From the NCBI GenBank assembly GCA_023433405.1, contig JAEZCT010000020.1:1-64000 (forward strand): a DNA stretch of 64,000 nt. The letters are read 5' to 3'. This DNA comes from Bacillota bacterium. GTDB lineage: Bacteria; Bacillota; Clostridia; Oscillospirales; Ruminococcaceae. The notes under the pieces were generated by a model. That model did not search any database. It saw nothing but the letters and a program-made list of their open reading frames with translations, and was not told the origin of the DNA. Below, in pieces: positions 1-8,748 of the stretch. How positions within the stretch are numbered: position 1 is the stretch's first letter; the number at the start of each line of letters is the position of its first letter. Made by a program: the position numbers and the translations under genes.

Positions 1-785
1 CCTGTAAACAGACGGACGGCGGATTGTGTTCCTATGCCGAAATCGGCGCCGCCTTTTGCCACAACCCCCGCCACGGCCAGATGGGAGAAGCACTCCCTGC
101 GATAGCCCGAAACCTGAGAGCTGGGGATACCCGCAATGCGCAGGTGCTCGTCCAGCAGCACACGCGTACCGCTGCCTTTTTCCCGGTTGCAAAGGACAAT
201 ATCGTTTCGTCCCAAGTCATCCCAAGATCGAATGCCCTTAGGGTTGCCGCTTAACACATAAAAGCCCTGAGTGCGCCGAAACAGGTGTATCACTACGGCG
301 GGTACACCCGGAAGCATTCGCTCCACATAGGGAATATTGTAGACGTTTTGTCTGCCATCCCAAAGATGGGCCGAGGCGATGCTCGCCTGACCCTGATAAA
401 GCATATACAAACCGTTGTAGCTCCCCACATAGGAGCGCAGGGGGGAAAACGCGCCATCCGACTGGCCTTGCAGCTGGTTTGCGAGAGTATCAAGAGCCGA
501 GTCCTGCCCGCAGATGATAAAGCCGCCCGCGTTCTGGGCTGGCTCGTCAACAGTGGGCGAGCCCATCAGCCTTTTCTCCGGCTGAGGCGTGAAGGGTGCC
601 CGATCATCGGATACACTCATGGCGCGTTTTTTGTAGTTCTCCACCTCCTGGTCGCTAATGCGAACCTTGTTGCCGATGCGGTAAGCAACGAGCTCCCCGC
701 GCTTGATCAGGTTATATACCGTACTCTTTTTAATCCTGAGCAGCTCGGCAACTTCCTGCGCTGAAAAAACGGTCTCCTCTTTCAC
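1..785 (-). CDS. HTH (excisionase-type) regulator with PBP-like domain, C-terminus off the window
   Basis: The reading frame is open from a GTG at 785 to the left edge (about 261 codons), so the C-terminus is missing. Residues 5-55 form an excisionase/MerR-like DNA-binding helix-turn-helix (SAQEVAELLRIKKSTVYNLI, then GELVAYRIGNKVRI). From about residue 85 on, the sequence resembles the periplasmic-binding-like domain of molybdate/tungstate-type regulators (GSYNGLYMLYQGQ, AHLWDG, YNIPYVERMLPG, FYVLSGNPKGI, NREKGSGTRVLLDEHL, GVVAKGGADFGIG). The family is known from one-component regulators near molybdopterin or tungstate uptake genes; the ligand here is inferred. A TTG at 794 is an alternative start because the AGGAAAGG sequence lies close upstream. 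No partner genes are visible to the left. Confidence 0.8.
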   Translation of the reverse strand, partial: MKEETVFSAQEVAELLRIKKSTVYNLIKRGELVAYRIGNKVRISDQEVENYKKRAMSVSDDRAPFTPQPEKRLMGSPTVDEPAQNAGGFIICGQDSALDTLANQLQGQSDGAFSPLRSYVGSYNGLYMLYQGQASIASAHLWDGRQNVYNIPYVERMLPGVPAVVIHLFRRTQGFYVLSGNPKGIRSWDDLGRNDIVLCNREKGSGTRVLLDEHLRIAGIPSSQVSGYRRECFSHLAVAGVVAKGGADFGIGTQSAVRLFT

Positions 786-1303
786 GGCAGCCAACGCCTT
801 TCCTGTTTGTTTTCGCGGTCAAATCTTAGCTTCTTCCCCGGCGCGATGTGGTGGTAAAGCGAATCGATCGTACAAAATCATACTACCACATAAACGCGCG
901 GCAAAGCAAGGCGAAACAATAGGCGTGTGCGCTCCGTACACCCAATATATCAATTTAAGAGAAATAAGCGGGTTATATGCCGGCAAGCGGGCACTGTTTG
1001 ATCTTTAATGCTCAAGCAAACAAAATCAAACAAAAGAAAACAAAAATAAAGATAATGACCTGTTATGTTATGTTTTGTTTATTATAAAGTGAATTATTGC
1101 AAATTACAAGTGAATTCGGTTTGTTTTTATTATGTTTTATTAACAGAACAAAAACACGATTCTCTGTGTAAATGTTTTTGGCAATTTTTTAACACTATTC
1201 AGTACCCAGGTCTGGTAAACGCCTTTAGCGGGTAACCGTTGGGGCGCGGGGCGGCTTTTATGCGCTAAACCCGGCTTGCCAATGGTGCGTGCAAAATTGT
1301 TTT

Positions 1304-1321
1304 AAACGTTATGTAACGTTT
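1304..1321. promoter_or_regulatory. AAACGTT-ATGT-AACGTTT inverted repeat, possible operator
   Basis: The arms AAACGTT and AACGTTT are exact inverted repeats separated by 4 bp. It lies between the divergent HTH/PBP regulator and the copper operon, and could be a site for the regulator, whose relatives often bind CGTTA/TAACG dyads. This is inference only. Confidence 0.35.
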
Positions 1322-1383
1322 TTATTAACTGCAAAGAAACAGAAACGCACAATCGGCTTACAACAAGGGTTATTTAAATTTAC

Positions 1384-1425
1384 AGTACCCAGAAGGGTAG
1401 TATGGTACCAAAAAGTGTGTACTTG
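1384..1425 (+). promoter_or_regulatory. HxlR-type operator, copy 1 (upstream of the HMA-TauE gene)
   Basis: A 42-bp block starting AGTACCC(N4)GGGTAGTAT and ending AAAGTGTGTACTTG. The same block, with the same length and order, occurs at 4367-4408 next to the divergent hxlR-like gene. The AGTACC..GGTAGTA plus AAGTG.GTACTT arrangement is what is commonly seen upstream of clostridial HxlR-family regulators. The shared block implies co-regulation of both copper transcripts by the HxlR protein at 3910-4305. Confidence 0.7.
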
Positions 1426-1433
1426 AACCTCAC

Positions 1434-1445
1434 TCCCCTAGGGGA
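1434..1445. promoter_or_regulatory. TCCCCTAGGGGA palindrome, CsoR-like copper box candidate
   Basis: A perfect 12-bp palindrome 76 bp before the start codon of the first copper-cluster gene. C/G-run palindromes of this type are known as CsoR-family operators in front of copper export genes. No csoR gene is in the window, so the assignment is tentative. Confidence 0.4.
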
Positions 1446-1521
1446 TAGAATATGGTAGCAAACTGTGTTTATAAGTTAATAATAGCCATGGGAACGCTAA
1501 AAACGGAAGAGGTGCCCCAAA

Positions 1522-3333
1522 ATGAAAAAGCAATTGATGCGCGTATCGGGTATGACCTGCTCCTCCTGCGCACAGCATGTGGAAAAGGCTGTGCGCGCAC
1601 TTGCGGGAGTAGCCCGCGCGGAAGTAAACCTTGCCCGCGAAACCTTGCTGGTGGAATATGATGAAACAATGCTGACCGCGGGTGACCTGCGCCGGGCGGC
1701 GGAGCAGGCGGGCTACGGTTTGATAGAGCAGGAGGCGGCCAACCCCGAATCATCGCGGGTCTTGCGCGCAGCGGGACTGCTTGTTGTGATAATTGCCCTG
1801 TACTTTCTTCTGGAGCAGCTTGGGCTGACACAGCTTTTCGGTAACATTCCGCTGGCTAGGGAGGGCATGAGCTACGGGATGCTGTTTGTCATTGGGCTTA
1901 TCACCTCGGTGCATTGTGTGGCAATGTGCGGGGGGCTGAGTCTTTCCCAGTGCATTCCGCAGGCGGCAAAGAGTGGCGTAAGCGCGGTTCTCCCCACTAT
2001 CTTATATAATCTGGGGCGGGTTATTTCCTATACGGTTGTAGGCGGCATCGTGGGCGCTCTGGGCTCGGTAATCAGCCTTTCCGGCCCGTTCAAGGGGCTA
2101 ATCCAGCTGCTGGCTGGCGTTTTTATGGTCGTTATGGGGGTGAATATGCTGGGCTTATTCCCGTCCCTGCGCGTGCTCACCCCCCGCCTGCCGCGCTTTC
2201 TCCGCAGCAGGGTGGAGAAAGCGCGGCAAAAGGTGAGTAGCTCAAGCCCGCTGGTGGTGGGCTTGCTTAACGGGCTTATGCCCTGCGGTCCCTTGCAGGC
2301 CATGCAGCTGTACGCACTTTCAGCGGGTAGCGCGCTTGGGGGAGCTCTCTCCATGCTCCTTTTTAGCCTTGGCACCGTACCGCTGATGTTCGGTCTTGGC
2401 GCACTAAGCGCGGTATTAAGCAAAAAATTCACCCGCCGCATGATGGCGGCGGGTGCGGTGCTGGTTGCGGTGCTTGGGCTTACCATGTTTACGCAAGGCT
2501 TAAGCCTTTCCGGCTTTGCGCTTACCCTGCCTTCCCGGCAGGCCGCTCAGTCAGGCGGCACTGTGACGGTGGAAAACGGAGTTCAATATATCACGTCCAC
2601 CCTGCAATCGGGCAGATACCCCGCGATTACGGTTTTGGCGGGGATACCCGTACAATGGACAATCGCCGCCCCGGAGGGCAGCGTTAACGGCTGCAATTAC
2701 CGGATGGTACTGCCTGAATACGGGATTGAGCATGAGTTTCAAACCGGCGACAATGTATTGACGTTTACTCCCGGTAAAACGGGCAGCTTTCCATACAGCT
2801 GCTGGATGGGCATGATTCGCGGCACGGTTACGGTGGTAGAGGGCGGAGAACCTGCCGAGAACCTGCCGGAGAGCAGTGAGTCCCCTCCTTTGCCCGCCGA
2901 GCCATCGCCGGCTGGGGTGGAGATTCCCGCCGAGACAGTTGCCGTTGCGGAGCTGGACGGACAATACCAGTATGTGAGCATAGAGCTCACGGACGCGGGC
3001 TTTTACCCAGCCGTGGTTGTGGTGCAGGCGGATATTCAGGCGCAGTGGGTGGTTCACAGCCGCTCAGAACGGGCGGGCAACGCTTCCCTGCTGTTCCCCT
3101 CGTTTTATCAGCAGTTTCCGGTTACTCAGGGGGAGAATCCATTGCTGTTATACCCAACGGAGGATTTTGCGTTTTCCACACAGGATAATGCCTTTTTCGG
3201 CTATATCAAGGTGGTGCCGGATCTTCAGGCAATTGACCTTGATGAGATAAAAAAAGAGGTGCGGGAGTATGAAACAATAGCCTATCCGCCGGACTTTTTT
3301 CAGTATGACGGGCTTGCGCCCAGCTGCCACTAA
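1522..3333 (+). CDS. HMA - TauE/DsbD-like membrane - cupredoxin fusion protein, probable copper handling
   Basis: 603 aa. Residues 1-70 are a heavy-metal-associated domain with the metal motif GMTCSSC (C13, C16). Residues about 80-335 are a polytopic membrane domain of the TauE/SafE-DsbD_2 type, with the conserved HCVAMCGG and GLMPCGPLQAMQ segments. Residues about 350-460 resemble a cupredoxin fold with a candidate copper site (NGCNYRMVLPEYGIEHEF, YSCWMGMIRG). A second, degenerate cupredoxin-like segment follows a Pro-rich linker (residues 480-590). I infer that the HMA domain accepts Cu(I) in the cytosol, the membrane domain moves it or electrons, and the external domain receives it. Start chosen at 1522 after GAAGAGG; neighbours are copper genes. 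The exact function is unproven. Confidence 0.8.
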   Translation: MKKQLMRVSGMTCSSCAQHVEKAVRALAGVARAEVNLARETLLVEYDETMLTAGDLRRAAEQAGYGLIEQEAANPESSRVLRAAGLLVVIIALYFLLEQLGLTQLFGNIPLAREGMSYGMLFVIGLITSVHCVAMCGGLSLSQCIPQAAKSGVSAVLPTILYNLGRVISYTVVGGIVGALGSVISLSGPFKGLIQLLAGVFMVVMGVNMLGLFPSLRVLTPRLPRFLRSRVEKARQKVSSSSPLVVGLLNGLMPCGPLQAMQLYALSAGSALGGALSMLLFSLGTVPLMFGLGALSAVLSKKFTRRMMAAGAVLVAVLGLTMFTQGLSLSGFALTLPSRQAAQSGGTVTVENGVQYITSTLQSGRYPAITVLAGIPVQWTIAAPEGSVNGCNYRMVLPEYGIEHEFQTGDNVLTFTPGKTGSFPYSCWMGMIRGTVTVVEGGEPAENLPESSESPPLPAEPSPAGVEIPAETVAVAELDGQYQYVSIELTDAGFYPAVVVVQADIQAQWVVHSRSERAGNASLLFPSFYQQFPVTQGENPLLLYPTEDFAFSTQDNAFFGYIKVVPDLQAIDLDEIKKEVREYETIAYPPDFFQYDGLAPSCH

Positions 3334-3435
3334 CAAGGGTATTGAGGTATGATGGCTCTTGCGCTCGGTCATCGGTTATGGCAATCGCTGAGGTTGCGGT
3401 CATTGGAATAATTTATTAATGAGGAGGAACTGAAA

Positions 3436-3921
3436 ATGGATTTAAAAAGATGGTCAGCAAAAAACTTTCCTGCTATGCTACTCATGGCACTCATGGCTTT
3501 AACGGGATTGGCAGGCTGCACGACGCCCGATTATCTGGATGGGAACGGTAACCTTACCATACCGGTTGCGAAGGTGAGCGAGAAGGCCGTGTTTTATCCG
3601 CTGGAGGTAGAGGGTGTTAAGATGGAGGTGCTGGCGGTGAAAGCGCCGGACGGCACAATCCGCACGGCGTTTAACACCTGTCAGGTTTGTTATTCCTCAG
3701 GAAGGGGATACTACAAGCAGGAGCAAAACGCCCTTGTTTGCCAGAACTGCGGCAATCGCTTTACCATGGAGCAGGTGGAGGTGATCTCCGGCGGGTGTAA
3801 TCCGGTGCCGATTTTGCCGGAGTATAAGACTCAGGACGGCGAAAACATCGTAATCAGCGGCGAGCTTTTACGCGCGGCCAAGGATATATTCTCAAACTGG
3901 CAAACGTTTTCAAAGGCTTAG
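3436..3921 (+). CDS. DUF2318-type metal-binding lipoprotein
   Basis: 161 aa with a lipoprotein signal (LTGLAGC, Cys about residue 28). The body has two CxxC pairs in the order TCQVCYSSGRGYY and VCQNCGNRF, the hallmark of DUF2318 domains, which occur beside iron/copper membrane systems such as FTR1-like permeases. The start has a good AGGAGG site nine bases upstream. It follows the HMA-TauE gene in the same direction and converges with the hxlR-like gene, overlapping its 3' end by 12 bp. A role as an extracytoplasmic metal or redox partner of the copper system is inferred from position. Confidence 0.75.
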   Translation: MDLKRWSAKNFPAMLLMALMALTGLAGCTTPDYLDGNGNLTIPVAKVSEKAVFYPLEVEGVKMEVLAVKAPDGTIRTAFNTCQVCYSSGRGYYKQEQNALVCQNCGNRFTMEQVEVISGGCNPVPILPEYKTQDGENIVISGELLRAAKDIFSNWQTFSKA

Positions 3922-4305
3922 GGGTTCATCCTGATTGGCAGCCCCCTGTTCGTCGGGACGCATGGAGCAGCACACCTGCAGGTCGTTTATGCGCATATAC
4001 TCCGACCCCCATGAATACATGGCGGAGAGGATGGGCTTCAGGCTTTTGCCAAAGTCGGTGAGCGCATACTCCACCTTTGGGGGAACCACGGGGAAAACGG
4101 TGCGGGAAAGCAGGTTGTCGCTTTCCAGCTCCCTTAGCTGCTGGGTAAGCATTTTGGGCGTAGCCTGGGGGATAAGGCGATGCAGCTCGCCGTGGCGAAG
4201 CGCCCCATCCACCAGATGCCATAGGATTAGCGCCTTGTATTTGCCGCCAATCAGGCGGAGCGTCGCGTCTACGGGGCAGTTCAGCCCGCTGGATTCACAG
4301 TTCAT
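3910..4305 (-). CDS. HxlR-family transcriptional regulator
   Basis: 131 aa winged-helix protein typical of HxlR: CPVDATLRLIGGKYKALILW near the N-terminus, LIPQATPKMLTQQLRELESD as the recognition segment and VEYALTDFGKSLKPIL in the wing. Cys3 and Cys9 precede the helix; in relatives such as YodB a cysteine near here senses thiol-reactive compounds or metals. It is transcribed divergently from copA. The intergenic region holds one copy of a 42-bp operator that is repeated before the HMA-TauE operon, so this protein is the best candidate regulator of the whole copper cluster and of itself. Confidence 0.88.
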   Translation of the reverse strand: MNCESSGLNCPVDATLRLIGGKYKALILWHLVDGALRHGELHRLIPQATPKMLTQQLRELESDNLLSRTVFPVVPPKVEYALTDFGKSLKPILSAMYSWGSEYMRINDLQVCCSMRPDEQGAANQDEPLSL

Positions 4306-4366
4306 AGGGTATACCCTCCTTTTTTATAATCATTATTAGCATTACGCTTAGCGTTAGCGTCGCCAT

Positions 4367-4408
4367 AGTACCCTTTTGGGTAGTATAGCACGATAAAGTG
4401 TGTACTTG
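4367..4408 (+). promoter_or_regulatory. HxlR-type operator, copy 2 (hxlR/copA divergent region)
   Basis: Same 42-bp organisation as 1384-1425: AGTACCC TTTT GGGTAGTATAG, then AAAGTGTGTACTTG at the same offset. It is followed directly by TATAAT (4411-4416), a likely -10 box for copA, so occupancy would block transcription. Confidence 0.7.
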
Positions 4409-4499
4409 CAATATAATCTGTTATGGGTATAATAATATCATAGCAGAAAAACAAGTGTCAAGGCTTGTTCCGATGTGTCGAGAACGGGGGAAACTATTT

Positions 4500-6995
4500 A
4501 TGAAAAATCTTCAAAACAGGGTACTGGATATTCGCGGCATGACCTGCGCCGCTTGTGCCCAGCGCATAGAGCGGGTGGTGCGCAAGCAAGCCGGTGTCGC
4601 ACAGGCAAACATCAACCTGACAAGCGAAAAGCTGTTTGTGTCGTATGACGCAGGGACTGTGGGGCTGGATGAAATCCGCGGGGCAATTGCCAAAATCGGC
4701 TATGAGGGTTTGGAGCATACGGAGAGCGCAAGCGTCACCATTCCCATTGGCGGCATGACCTGTGCCGCCTGTTCGCAGCGGGTGGAAAAGGTGCTGGCTA
4801 AGCTGGACGGCGTAGAAAGCGCCGCGGTAAACCTTGCCACCGAGAAGGCGACTGTGGTGTATGACCCAAGGAGGGTGCGGCTAAGCGCCATCAAGGCGGC
4901 GATTGAAAAGGCGGGGTATCAGGCACTGGAGGTAAGCAAGGCCGACGCTGCGGAGGAGGATCGGGTACGCAGGCAAAAGGAGATTCGCGCCATGTGGGTG
5001 CGGTTTATCATCGCAGCCGTATTTTCTCTGCCGCTTTTATACATCGCCATGGCGCCCATGATCGGCTTTGTAAGCCTGCCCTTTCCCCGCGCTCTTGAGC
5101 CCATGCGCTACCCGTTAATCTATGGACTGACAGAGCTTATTTTGACGATACCGGTCATTATTGTGGGGCGGCGGTTTTATACCGTGGGGTTTAAGGCGCT
5201 TTGGCAGCGAAGTCCGAATATGGATAGCCTGATTGCCGTTGGAACCTCAGCGGCAATGATATACAGTGTGTATAATGTGTTTCAAATAGCGGCAGGAAAC
5301 ATGCACGCGGTGGATGCGCTGTATTTTGAAACGGCGGGCGTAATTATTACCCTGATACTGCTTGGCAAAACGCTGGAGGCCGTCTCCAAGGGGCGCACCA
5401 GTGAGGCGATAAAAAAGCTTATGGGGCTCGCGCCCAAAACCGCCACGATTATTGTGGACGGTGAGGAGAAGGAGATACCCATCGACGAGGTGGAGATAGG
5501 CGACATTGTGGCGGTAAAGCCCGGCGGAAAGATACCGGTGGACGGCACAGTTCTTGACGGTCACACCGCCGTGGATGAATCGATGCTCACCGGCGAGAGT
5601 ATGCCGGTGGATAAAAAGGCGGGCGACCCGGTTTATGGCGCCTCGCTCAACGTAAGCGGAGCCATTCGTTTTCGGGCGGAGAAGGTGGGCAGCGAGACCG
5701 CTCTTGCCCGCATCATCCAGCTGGTGGAGGATGCCCAAGGCTCCAAGGCCCCCATTGCCCAGATGGCGGATATTGTCTCTGGTTACTTTGTACCTATTGT
5801 GTGCGCCATAGCCGTTGTGGCGGGTGTGGCATGGTTTATTGGCACAGGGGATATTGAGTTTGCGCTTACCATCTTTATCTCGGTGCTGGTTATCGCCTGC
5901 CCCTGCGCATTGGGGCTTGCCACCCCCACCGCCATCATGGTGGGTACTGGCAAGGGTGCCGAGCACGGCATACTCATCAAGGGCGGCGAGGCGTTGGAGA
6001 CCACCCACAAGATAAGCACCATAGTCTTTGATAAAACCGGAACCATCACGGAGGGAAAGCCCACCGTCACCGACCTCCTAACCGGAGAAGGGTTTGCGGC
6101 GGAGGAGCTTTTGCGCCTTACCGCCTCGGCGGAAACCGGCTCGGAGCACCCGTTGGGTCAGGCCATTGTAAGGGAAGCCAAGAAAAAAGGGCTTTTGCTC
6201 CCACCGCTTGAGGACTTTCGCGCCATTGCCGGGCGGGGGATAGAGGCCAAGGCAAACGGAGCGGCCCTGCTGGCGGGTAACCGCAAGCTCATGGAGGAAC
6301 GGGGTATTTCCCTTGCACCCCTTGAAAAGGAATCCGACCGGCTGGCGAAAGAGGGCAAAACGCCCATGTATGTCGCGCTGGACGGCTCCCTTGCGGGGAT
6401 TATCGCGGTGGCGGATGTGGTTAAGCCTTCGAGCCGCGCCGCAATTGCACGACTGCACCGCATGGGGATAGAGGTGGCCATGATTACGGGCGACAATAAA
6501 AAAACTGCCGCCGCAATCGCGGAGCAGGTGGGTATCGACCGAGTGCTTGCCGAGGTATTGCCGCAGGATAAGGCCGGTGAGGTCAAGGCCCTGCAGGCGG
6601 AGGGTCGCAGAGTGGCCATGGTGGGCGACGGAATAAACGATGCCCCCGCGCTGGCACAGGCCGATATCGGTATTGCCATCGGCTCCGGAACCGACGTGGC
6701 GATGGAATCCGCCGATATTGTGCTCATGCGCTCCGATCTCACCGATGTTTCCACCGCCATTCACCTGAGCAAGAAAACCATTCGCAACATTAAGCAAAAC
6801 CTGTTCTGGGCATTCGGCTACAACACCATCGGCATCCCCATTGCCGCAGGTGTGCTGCACCTGTTCGGCGGCCCGCTGTTAAACCCCATATTTGCCGCCG
6901 CCGCAATGAGCCTTAGCTCGGTATCGGTCTTACTAAACGCCCTGCGTCTCAAGCAATTCAAGCCGCCGCAGGAGCAAAGGAGTGTGGCAAAATGA
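4500..6995 (+). CDS. copA: Copper-exporting P1B-type ATPase with two HMA domains
   Basis: 831 aa from the ATG at 4500 (GGGGGAAA site upstream); an upstream in-frame extension lacks family similarity. Two N-terminal HMA domains carry GMTCAAC (about residues 13-19 and 84-90). The ATPase core shows the CPC transmembrane metal site in [15 protein letters not shown], the actuator loop TGES, the phosphorylation motif [11 protein letters not shown], the HP dipeptide in SEHPLGQAI, and the hinge [16 protein letters not shown]. Length and order fit bacterial CopA, which pumps Cu(I) out using ATP. It starts an operon with the lipoprotein (4-bp overlap) and CopZ, under the HxlR-type operator. Confidence 0.97.
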   Translation: MKNLQNRVLDIRGMTCAACAQRIERVVRKQAGVAQANINLTSEKLFVSYDAGTVGLDEIRGAIAKIGYEGLEHTESASVTIPIGGMTCAACSQRVEKVLAKLDGVESAAVNLATEKATVVYDPRRVRLSAIKAAIEKAGYQALEVSKADAAEEDRVRRQKEIRAMWVRFIIAAVFSLPLLYIAMAPMIGFVSLPFPRALEPMRYPLIYGLTELILTIPVIIVGRRFYTVGFKALWQRSPNMDSLIAVGTSAAMIYSVYNVFQIAAGNMHAVDALYFETAGVIITLILLGKTLEAVSKGRTSEAIKKLMGLAPKTATIIVDGEEKEIPIDEVEIGDIVAVKPGGKIPVDGTVLDGHTAVDESMLTGESMPVDKKAGDPVYGASLNVSGAIRFRAEKVGSETALARIIQLVEDAQGSKAPIAQMADIVSGYFVPIVCAIAVVAGVAWFIGTGDIEFALTIFISVLVIACPCALGLATPTAIMVGTGKGAEHGILIKGGEALETTHKISTIVFDKTGTITEGKPTVTDLLTGEGFAAEELLRLTASAETGSEHPLGQAIVREAKKKGLLLPPLEDFRAIAGRGIEAKANGAALLAGNRKLMEERGISLAPLEKESDRLAKEGKTPMYVALDGSLAGIIAVADVVKPSSRAAIARLHRMGIEVAMITGDNKKTAAAIAEQVGIDRVLAEVLPQDKAGEVKALQAEGRRVAMVGDGINDAPALAQADIGIAIGSGTDVAMESADIVLMRSDLTDVSTAIHLSKKTIRNIKQNLFWAFGYNTIGIPIAAGVLHLFGGPLLNPIFAAAAMSLSSVSVLLNALRLKQFKPPQEQRSVAK

Positions 6996-7666
6996 GAGCT
7001 TTTGGTATTTTTAAGCTGTTAACCCTCTCGTCAGCCGTTTTGCTGGGCTTAACCGCCTGTGCAAGTCTTGATGTAGTGGGCAATCAGTCCGCCGCTTCCT
7101 TCGGCGCGGTGCTGGAGGCGCTGCCTGAGAAGGTAACCAAGGCAAGCGACCGCTGGGTGCTCATTGCGCCGGACGAATCCTCCTACTTTATTTGGAGCGA
7201 GGATTACAGCAAGAGCCCTTTGACCGACATCTCCCTGCGCGTTGACGCACAGCCTTTTTTGGATGCGGGGCTGGATGTTGCCAAGCTGCCGGAGGAGTAC
7301 ACCTACAGCGACGGTACCCTTGCCATTGGCACAAAGCTTGGGGACGACCAGATAAATTACAAGGGGGAACCTACACCCCTTGCCGCGTATGAGCAGCTTG
7401 CAAAGCGCTATCCCGATACCATCGGCTACCATGCCCAGCTTGACCACTTTGGCGTGACCGTCGCCGAAGGTAATGTGTTTGAGTGGGCAAAGGATATGAG
7501 CACAAATGACAAGGACATCGTTTTTGTGCTAAACCCCCAGCCGTTAATCGAAGCCGGGGTAGATCCGGAGGCGGTGGAAGGCTGGCTGTTTGCCAAGGTG
7601 ACGATGGATATGAACGGCAAAACCGTGGAGATGGAGAAGTTTTTAAAGCCGTTTGATTTAAAATAG
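6992..7666 (+). CDS. Unknown lipoprotein with internal duplication, translationally coupled to copA
   Basis: 224 aa. An N-terminal lipoprotein signal ends in LTAC (Cys about residue 23). I do not recognise a family. The mature part appears to contain two related segments: [20 protein letters not shown] followed by [15 protein letters not shown], and [20 protein letters not shown] followed by [13 protein letters not shown]. Both have the pattern W..D.S..DI...QP..(D/E)AG(L/V)D. The segment between them carries two histidines ([10 protein letters not shown]). The start codon overlaps the copA stop (ATGA), which implies coupled translation. A cell-surface copper-binding or sensing role is inference. 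Confidence 0.75.
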   Translation: MRAFGIFKLLTLSSAVLLGLTACASLDVVGNQSAASFGAVLEALPEKVTKASDRWVLIAPDESSYFIWSEDYSKSPLTDISLRVDAQPFLDAGLDVAKLPEEYTYSDGTLAIGTKLGDDQINYKGEPTPLAAYEQLAKRYPDTIGYHAQLDHFGVTVAEGNVFEWAKDMSTNDKDIVFVLNPQPLIEAGVDPEAVEGWLFAKVTMDMNGKTVEMEKFLKPFDLK

Positions 7667-7737
7667 GAGGTAAACGGGCGGGGGCGGGTGATACCCGTCC
7701 TTTACCCATTTCAACTATGAAAGGTGAGGTATGCGTT

Positions 7738-7944
7738 ATGGAAAAAGCAACAATTACGGTAGAAGGTATGTCCTGCGAGCATTGTGTCAAGGCGGTAAAG
7801 GGCGCGGCAGGGGCGCTGGCGGGGGTGAAGGCGGTTGAGGTAAACCTGGCGGCAAAGACCGTGGAGGTGGAATACGACCCGGCAAAGACCACGCTTGACG
7901 CCATTAAGGCCGCCGTTGAGGATCAGGGCTACGACGTACTTTAG
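7738..7944 (+). CDS. copZ: Copper chaperone, single HMA domain
   Basis: 68 aa, the full size of a CopZ chaperone. The metal motif is GMSCEHC (C13, C16 region) in the usual beta-alpha-beta-beta-alpha-beta framework ending ...AVEDQGYDVL. AGGTGAGG lies eight bases before the ATG at 7738. It is the last gene of the copA operon, after a 70-bp gap. CopZ delivers Cu(I) to the HMA domains of CopA or to a regulator. Confidence 0.92.
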   Translation: MEKATITVEGMSCEHCVKAVKGAAGALAGVKAVEVNLAAKTVEVEYDPAKTTLDAIKAAVEDQGYDVL

Positions 7945-7958
7945 GCTTATGCATGTAA

Positions 7959-8058
7959 TACTAATCTCCTCAAAAAGAGTCGATAAAAATCCGCGTGAAA
8001 ACCCATAAATTAAAGCTTTTCACTTGATTTTTATACTCTTTTAAATCGGATATTAGTA
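7959..8058 (+). repeat. 100-bp palindromic element (MITE-like), copy 1, intact
   Basis: Begins TACTAATCTCCTCAAAAAGA and ends AAATCGGATATTAGTA; centre GTGAAAACCCATAAATTAAA followed by GCTTTTCAC. Flanked by direct TAA duplications (7956-7958 and 8059-8061). It lies directly behind copZ. Confidence 0.9.
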
Positions 8059-8100
8059 TAACGATTTAAAAGAGTTTAGAAAAACTCAGAATTTAACGAT

Positions 8101-8142
8101 AAAACGCACAGCGGCAATCCTTTTTGCCGCTGTGCGTTTTAC
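8101..8142. terminator. Bidirectional terminator between copZ and the MerR gene
   Basis: AAAACGCACAGCGGCAA and TTGCCGCTGTGCGTTTT form a perfect 17-bp stem including A and T tracts on both sides. It serves the converging copA operon and merR-like gene. Confidence 0.88.
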
Positions 8143-8157
8143 TGTGTTTATTTATAA

Positions 8158-8547
8158 TTAGTCCTTTTTATCCTGCTTTGTCCGGATGGCCTTTTCATAG
8201 TACTCAATTTTATGCTCGATCGTTTTCATGTACCCGGCCAGCTTCTCCATCTGCGACAGCAGGTTTTCCTTTTGGGTCTCAAAGATTTCTAGGCGCTTTT
8301 CCAGCGTACAGTCCCCTTCGGTGCACAGGTCGATAAACTGCTTGATCTGCTTTATGGGCATACCGGTATTTTTCAGGCAGTTAATCAGGTTAAGCCACTC
8401 CAAGTCCTCTACGGCAAAGCTTCTAAGCCCCGACTCGGTGCGCTCCACAAAGGGCAAAAGCCCCTCCTTCTCGTAATATCTCAGCGTGTGAACGGTAAGC
8501 CCCGCCTTTTCAGCGGTTTTGCCAATGGTGTATCGCTGCTGGTTCAT
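8158..8547 (-). CDS. MerR-family transcriptional regulator (AdhR/NmlR-like)
   Basis: 129 aa. The N-terminal winged helix-turn-helix reads YTIGKTAEKAGLTVHTLRYY followed by EKEGLLPF. A long dimerisation helix (ENLLSQMEKLAGYMKTIEHK) follows; there is no metal-binding cysteine cluster at the C-terminus. C99-region Cys residues (INCLK, DLCTEGDC) could sense electrophiles, as in NmlR/AdhR relatives. Such regulators act at promoters with a 19-bp spacer, and exactly such a promoter precedes the aldo/keto reductase gene 15 kb away (23002-23032). Confidence 0.85.
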   Translation of the reverse strand: MNQQRYTIGKTAEKAGLTVHTLRYYEKEGLLPFVERTESGLRSFAVEDLEWLNLINCLKNTGMPIKQIKQFIDLCTEGDCTLEKRLEIFETQKENLLSQMEKLAGYMKTIEHKIEYYEKAIRTKQDKKD

Positions 8548-8572
8548 CCCTGCCCATCCTTTCGCTTTGTAA

Positions 8573-8674
8573 AACTAATCCCTCAAAAAAGTATCACCAT
8601 CGTATCACGCGGCTTTTCTCCTGTCAACCAAATGCCGCTCATGGCGCAAAACGGGATTATGGTAATACTAATTT
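8573..8674 (+). repeat. Decayed relic of the palindromic element
   Basis: ACTAATCCCTCAAAAAAGT near 8575 and TATCACGCGG near 8605 resemble the left arm of the element; AATACTAATTT at 8663-8673 resembles another end. Too eroded for certain boundaries. Confidence 0.35.
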
Positions 8675-8680
8675 CTTCAC

Positions 8681-8709
8681 TTGACAACCGCGCCATAAGC
8701 AGGAATAAT
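8681..8709 (+). promoter_or_regulatory. Sigma-A type promoter for the lipoprotein gene
   Basis: TTGACA (8681-8686), 17-bp spacer, AATAAT (8704-8709), 40 bp before the start codon at 8749. Confidence 0.6.
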
Positions 8710-8748
8710 AAGGGTAGTCCATAAAACCAGAAGGGATTGATTACTATT

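Larger units (their letters stand above)
786..1521. other. Long intergenic region between the HTH/PBP regulator and the copper operon
   Basis: About 735 bp with no convincing gene. It holds an A/T-rich stretch (1015-1160) with several short runs of the type AAACAAAA and their complement TTTTGTTT, an AACGTT palindrome at 1304-1321, a partial copy (1200-1217, AGTACCCAG..CTGGTA) of the operator described at 1384-1425, the operator itself, and a CCCCTAGGGG palindrome at 1434-1445. Confidence 0.6.
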
